Assembly (NCBI RefSeq): GCF_014203665.1
Contig: NZ_JACHJN010000002.1
Span: 806,001 to 870,000, forward strand
DNA: 64,000 nucleotides
Direction: 5' to 3'
Source of the DNA: Saccharothrix tamanrassetensis
GTDB taxonomy: Bacteria; Actinomycetota; Actinomycetes; Mycobacteriales; Pseudonocardiaceae
Shown: positions 61,096 to 64,000 of the stretch, in pieces
Position numbering within the stretch: the stretch's first letter is position 1
Layout: every line of letters begins with the position of its first letter
Position numbers and translations under genes: made by a program
Notes under the pieces: generated by a model
Database searches by the model: none
What the model saw: the letters and a program-made list of their open reading frames with translations, nothing else
What the model was told of the DNA's origin: nothing

Positions 61096-62346
61096 ATGAT
61101 GACCGGTCCCGACGACCCGGACCTGTTGGCGGACCTGCGTGGCCCCGACGCCGAGCACGACGGGGTGTTCTGGCACGGCGACCGGCGGTTGATGGTGTTC
61201 GACGCCGACGCGGCGAGCCGAGCCAACGCCGAGAACTTCGCCGACCTGACGCTGCCCGACCGGTTCGTCGACCAGATCCGCGGGCGCCGCAGCCCGGTCG
61301 TGTCGTGGCGGCAGGTGCGTTCGCTGTGGCTGTCCCAGATGCGGGTGCTCGGCGAGGAGGGCCACCTGCGCGCACTGGCCGACCGCATGGCCGCGGTGCT
61401 GGACGACCGCCGGGACCAGCACGTGGATTTCGCGTGGCTGGCACACGAGGTGATGTTCCGCGCCCTGGTCCCCGTGGTGCTCGACGGACTGTCCACTTCG
61501 GATCAGGCTTGGCTCGCTCGCGACGCGATCGCGAAGCTGACCCGGCTGGACGCGGGCCCCGGTGGTCAGACCCGCCGGCAGCAGTGGCAGGCCGTCGTCG
61601 CCCAGGCGCACACCGGTCGGGTCGTGCGCAAGGAGATCCGCCGCCGGGCGCGTGGCGGGCGCACCCGCACCGACCTCACCCAGCCCATCGTGGACCGGTT
61701 GCTGCCCGCCCTCGGCCCGGACCGGGCGCTGGAGGCGGTGACGACGGTCCTGACCGCGATCGCCGGGCCACCGGGCGCGGTGGCCGGCTGCCTGATGTAC
61801 GAACTGGCGAAACGCCCCGAGTGGGCGGCCACCCTGGCGGAGGAGTTCGCGGCCGGTTCCGTCGAGCGGCTGTACCGGTCCGGCACCAGGTCCGCGCCGA
61901 TCGCGCACCGGTTCGTGAAAGAGGTCCTGCGGATGTGGTCGGCCCCGCTGCTGATGACCCGCAGCGCCCGGGTGCCGCTGACGGTTCGCGCCCACCGGCT
62001 CGCAGTGGGCCAGCACTACCTGGTGAGCCCTTACCTGGTCAACCACGATGAGCGGCACTGGTCCGACCCGGACACGTTCGACCCGGACCGGTGGTCGGCC
62101 GGGGCGGCCCGTCGCCCGCCCGGCGGGCACTACTACGTGCCGTTCGGGTGGGCGCCCACCGCCTGCATCGGCGCCGGGCTGGGGAGCGTCCAGTTGGTGC
62201 TGCTGGCCCAGCTGCTGTGCACCCGGTTCCGGCTGGAGCTGCGTGCGCCCGATGCCGCCCGGGTCTCCCTGGGGGCCGTGCCGCGACCCTTGGACTTCGA
62301 CGGGTGGGTCCGCCCTCGCGGACCCGCCGCGGCCGATGCCACGTAG
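61096..62346 (+). CDS. cytochrome P450, RiPP-crosslinking candidate 2
   Basis: A 416-residue P450, only distantly similar to its neighbour. K-helix KEVLRMW (ExxR) and heme loop YVPFGWAPTACIGAGLG are intact. The I-helix reads AIAGPPGAVAG, lacking the acid-alcohol pair (D/E-T) that most P450s use for oxygen activation. This is compatible with enzymes that couple aromatic side chains by radical chemistry. ATG 61096 (or 61099) follows GGGGGAC. It is the last gene of the cassette; no transporter or protease lies next to it. Confidence 0.9.
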   Translation: MMTGPDDPDLLADLRGPDAEHDGVFWHGDRRLMVFDADAASRANAENFADLTLPDRFVDQIRGRRSPVVSWRQVRSLWLSQMRVLGEEGHLRALADRMAAVLDDRRDQHVDFAWLAHEVMFRALVPVVLDGLSTSDQAWLARDAIAKLTRLDAGPGGQTRRQQWQAVVAQAHTGRVVRKEIRRRARGGRTRTDLTQPIVDRLLPALGPDRALEAVTTVLTAIAGPPGAVAGCLMYELAKRPEWAATLAEEFAAGSVERLYRSGTRSAPIAHRFVKEVLRMWSAPLLMTRSARVPLTVRAHRLAVGQHYLVSPYLVNHDERHWSDPDTFDPDRWSAGAARRPPGGHYYVPFGWAPTACIGAGLGSVQLVLLAQLLCTRFRLELRAPDAARVSLGAVPRPLDFDGWVRPRGPAAADAT

Positions 62347-62399
62347 CGCACCGACATCTGCCGCACCGACATCTGCCGGACCGCATCTCCGGGCACGTC

Positions 62400-62885
62400 C
62401 TAGGGGAGGACGGCTTCGATCGCCTTCACCACCGACTCGTCCTCGGGGTCGGTCGCCGGCCGGAAGCGGGCCACGACCTCGCCGGAGGGCGCGACCAGGA
62501 ACTTCTCGAAGTTCCACTTCACGTCGCCGGCCTCGCCCTCGGCGTCCGGGTGGGAGACCAGCTCCGCGTACAGCGGGTGGCGGTCGGGGCCGTTGACGTC
62601 GACCTTCTCGAACAGCGGGAACGTCACGCCGTAGGTGGCCGAGCAGAACGCGGCGATCTCCTCGGCGGTGCCCGGCTCCTGGCCCGCGAACTGGTTGCAC
62701 GGGAAGCCGACCACCGAGAAGCCGGCGGCGCCGTACCGCTCCTGGAGCCGCTCCAGACCCGCGTACTGCGGCGTGAGGCCGCACCGCGAGGCGACGTTGA
62801 CCACCAGCAACGCCTTGCCGCGCAACGATCCCAGGCTGCTCGGCTCGCCGGACAGGGTGTGCACGGGGATGTCGTGGATGCTCAT
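62400..62885 (-). CDS. glutathione peroxidase family protein (Cys type)
   Basis: A 161-residue peroxidase: VVNVASRCGLTPQYAGLE with peroxidatic Cys35 (Cys not selenocysteine), GFPCNQFAGQEPG with the resolving-cysteine region, and KWNFEKFLV. In actinobacteria such enzymes probably use thioredoxin, since glutathione is absent. ATG 62885. Convergent with the P450 cassette; CGCACCGACATCTGC is repeated in tandem in the short gap (62346-62376). Confidence 0.94.
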   Translation of the reverse strand: MSIHDIPVHTLSGEPSSLGSLRGKALLVVNVASRCGLTPQYAGLERLQERYGAAGFSVVGFPCNQFAGQEPGTAEEIAAFCSATYGVTFPLFEKVDVNGPDRHPLYAELVSHPDAEGEAGDVKWNFEKFLVAPSGEVVARFRPATDPEDESVVKAIEAVLP

Positions 62886-62894
62886 GCCGCCAGC

Positions 62895-64000
62895 CTACGT
62901 GCCGTTCCCCGGCCGGAAGACGGCGACGACCACCCGCAGCCCCAGCAGCACGCTGATCACCAGCAGGTTGTAGCCGAACACGTGGTACAGCGAGATGTCC
63001 GGGCCGACCTGGGGTCCGCCGTCCGCGCCGAGCAGCAGCACGGCCATCACGCCGGCCGTCGCCCCCAGCACGGTCAGCATGACCTGGTGCAGGATGCCGA
63101 CCAGGAAGTGCCGGTCGCGCTCGTCGGCGAACAGGCGGATGCCCACGCTGAGCCGGCCCTGCTCCAACGCGCTGGAGATCCGCTCGATCCGGCGCGGCAG
63201 CCGCTTGACCATCGGCAGCATCGAGTACAGCTCCTCGGTCACGGTGCGGCGCAGCGACTCCGGGGTGAGGCGCTCGCTGAACTGCTTGTCCGCGAACGCC
63301 CGCGACTCGACCACGATGTTGAACCCCGGCGACAGCGCGCCCAGCGTCCCCTCCGCGGTGGCCAGCGCCCGGAACACCGCGGCGATCTCCGGCGGGATGC
63401 TCAACCCGTACCGGTACACCAGCTTGAACAGGTCGCCGAACATGTCGACGTCCGGCCGCATCCCGGCGCCCAGGTGCCGTGCCATGAACTGGCCGAGCGC
63501 CCGTTCCAGTTGCTGCTCGTCGATGTCGTCGGGCCGCGACACCAGTTCCAGCAACGAGTCCCGCAGCCCGGCCGGGTCGCCGTGGTCGATGGCGAGCAGC
63601 AGCTTGCCCAGCGCGGAGCGCAGCTGCGCGTCGATCCGGCCGACCGAGCCGAAGTCCAGCATGCCGAGCCGGCCGTCGTGCAGCAGCAGGATGTTCCCCG
63701 GATGAGGGTCCGCGTGGAACACGCCGTTGAGCATCACCTGGCGCAGCAGCACGTCCAGCAGGGATCGGGCCAGCGCGTCGCGGTCCGCGGACTCCAACGT
63801 CGCCGACCGCACCGGCACGCCGTCGAGCCGTTCCATCACCAGGACCCTTGACGTGCAGAGGTCCTCGTACACCTTCGGCAGCACGACGCTGGTCTCCGTC
63901 GACGCCGCGCGCACGGCCGCCAGGTTGCGCGCCTCCACCCGGAAGTCGAGTTCTTCGCGCAGCGCGCCGGAGAAGCCGGCCGCGAGGTCCTTCACGCCGA
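62895..64000 (-). CDS. UbiB/ABC1-family atypical kinase (5' end outside window)
   Basis: The frame is open through the window edge; about 368 C-terminal residues are visible. ELDFRVEARNLAAV, VLVMERLDG, FHADPHPGNILLL (catalytic HxDxHPxN) and MLDFGSVG (metal Asp) are typical of ABC1/UbiB. The C-terminus ends in two membrane helices (ILHQVMLTVLGATAGVMAVLLLG and YNLLVISVLLGLRVVVAVF). Such proteins act in quinone/lipid metabolism as ATPases. It ends nine bases before the ATG of the peroxidase gene and may be transcribed with it. Confidence 0.93.
   Translation of the reverse strand, partial: GVKDLAAGFSGALREELDFRVEARNLAAVRAASTETSVVLPKVYEDLCTSRVLVMERLDGVPVRSATLESADRDALARSLLDVLLRQVMLNGVFHADPHPGNILLLHDGRLGMLDFGSVGRIDAQLRSALGKLLLAIDHGDPAGLRDSLLELVSRPDDIDEQQLERALGQFMARHLGAGMRPDVDMFGDLFKLVYRYGLSIPPEIAAVFRALATAEGTLGALSPGFNIVVESRAFADKQFSERLTPESLRRTVTEELYSMLPMVKRLPRRIERISSALEQGRLSVGIRLFADERDRHFLVGILHQVMLTVLGATAGVMAVLLLGADGGPQVGPDISLYHVFGYNLLVISVLLGLRVVVAVFRPGNGT

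Noticed and set aside
1-64000. tRNA, rRNA, prophage or insertion sequences
   Set aside because: No cloverleaf, rRNA stretch, transposase, integrase or target-site duplication was found on reading both strands.

Overview
The window reads as chromosomal DNA of a high-GC, mycothiol-using actinomycete, most likely a member of the Pseudonocardiales (Saccharothrix/Lentzea/Actinosynnema-like). This is inferred from very high GC in third codon positions, many GTG starts, WhiB1, SigR/RsrA, Kgd (fused 2-oxoglutarate decarboxylase/dehydrogenase), Ni-superoxide dismutase and the 24-residue ribosomal protein bL37. It is almost fully coding. I see no insertion sequence, prophage, CRISPR array, rRNA or tRNA gene.

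Layout. 1-3.4 kb: the end of a wax-ester-synthase/DGAT-type acyltransferase, a small conserved protein, a VOC protein and proline-catabolic pruA. 3.4-12.9 kb: rsgA, aroA, an SRAP DNA-protein-crosslink protein, a hydrolase, ybaK, sigR-rsrA, bL37, a biotinyl-domain protein, pdtaS, whiB1 and a diacylglycerol-kinase-like gene. Much of this has the same gene order as the Rv3228-Rv3219 block of Mycobacterium tuberculosis. 13-26 kb: a secreted trypsin-fold protease, a DUF574 methyltransferase, a MarR/membrane-protein divergon, a GNAT acetyltransferase with a histidine phosphatase, an APH-like kinase, the sodN/sodX pair, an orphan dTDP-sugar epimerase, malic enzyme and a PAS-GGDEF-EAL protein. 26.5-32 kb: a branched-chain-polyamine-synthase-like protein and an OpuC-type osmoprotectant ABC operon. 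32-41 kb: IclR, an ECF sigma/anti-sigma pair and a translationally coupled histidine utilisation operon (hutH-hutU-M20 amidohydrolase-hutF-hutI). 41-48.4 kb: small genes, kgd, and an ArsR-SRPBCC operon with paired operators. 48.4-55.6 kb: a minisatellite, a 1,270-residue fused ABC exporter, an ABC-2 transporter whose ATPase has a glutamine-rich repeat tail, and two small conserved genes. 55.7-59.4 kb: ald facing a tandem glycine riboswitch that leads gcvH-sdaA. 59.8-62.3 kb: a compact P450 - tiny peptide - P450 cassette. 62.4-64 kb: glutathione peroxidase and a truncated UbiB-family kinase.

The most exciting item is the cassette at 59832-62346. Two cytochromes P450 flank a 29-codon gene whose product ends in YRWYLYHHI, with a perfect hairpin between the peptide gene and the second P450. 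This is the architecture expected of a P450-crosslinked ribosomal peptide (atropopeptide/biarylitide-like RiPP), and I do not recognise this core. Second is a two-copy family of nested palindromes (8892-9037 and 31758-31880) that share a conserved outer shell but have unrelated palindromic cores. Other signals: a perfect SigR-type promoter with an open reading frame for an N-terminally extended SigR, two CRP-like sites at whiB1, a probable CTG start for pdtaS, a five-copy 23-bp repeat array next to the glycine riboswitch, a structured leader before the c-di-GMP gene, and an M20 amidohydrolase that appears to replace HutG in the hut operon.
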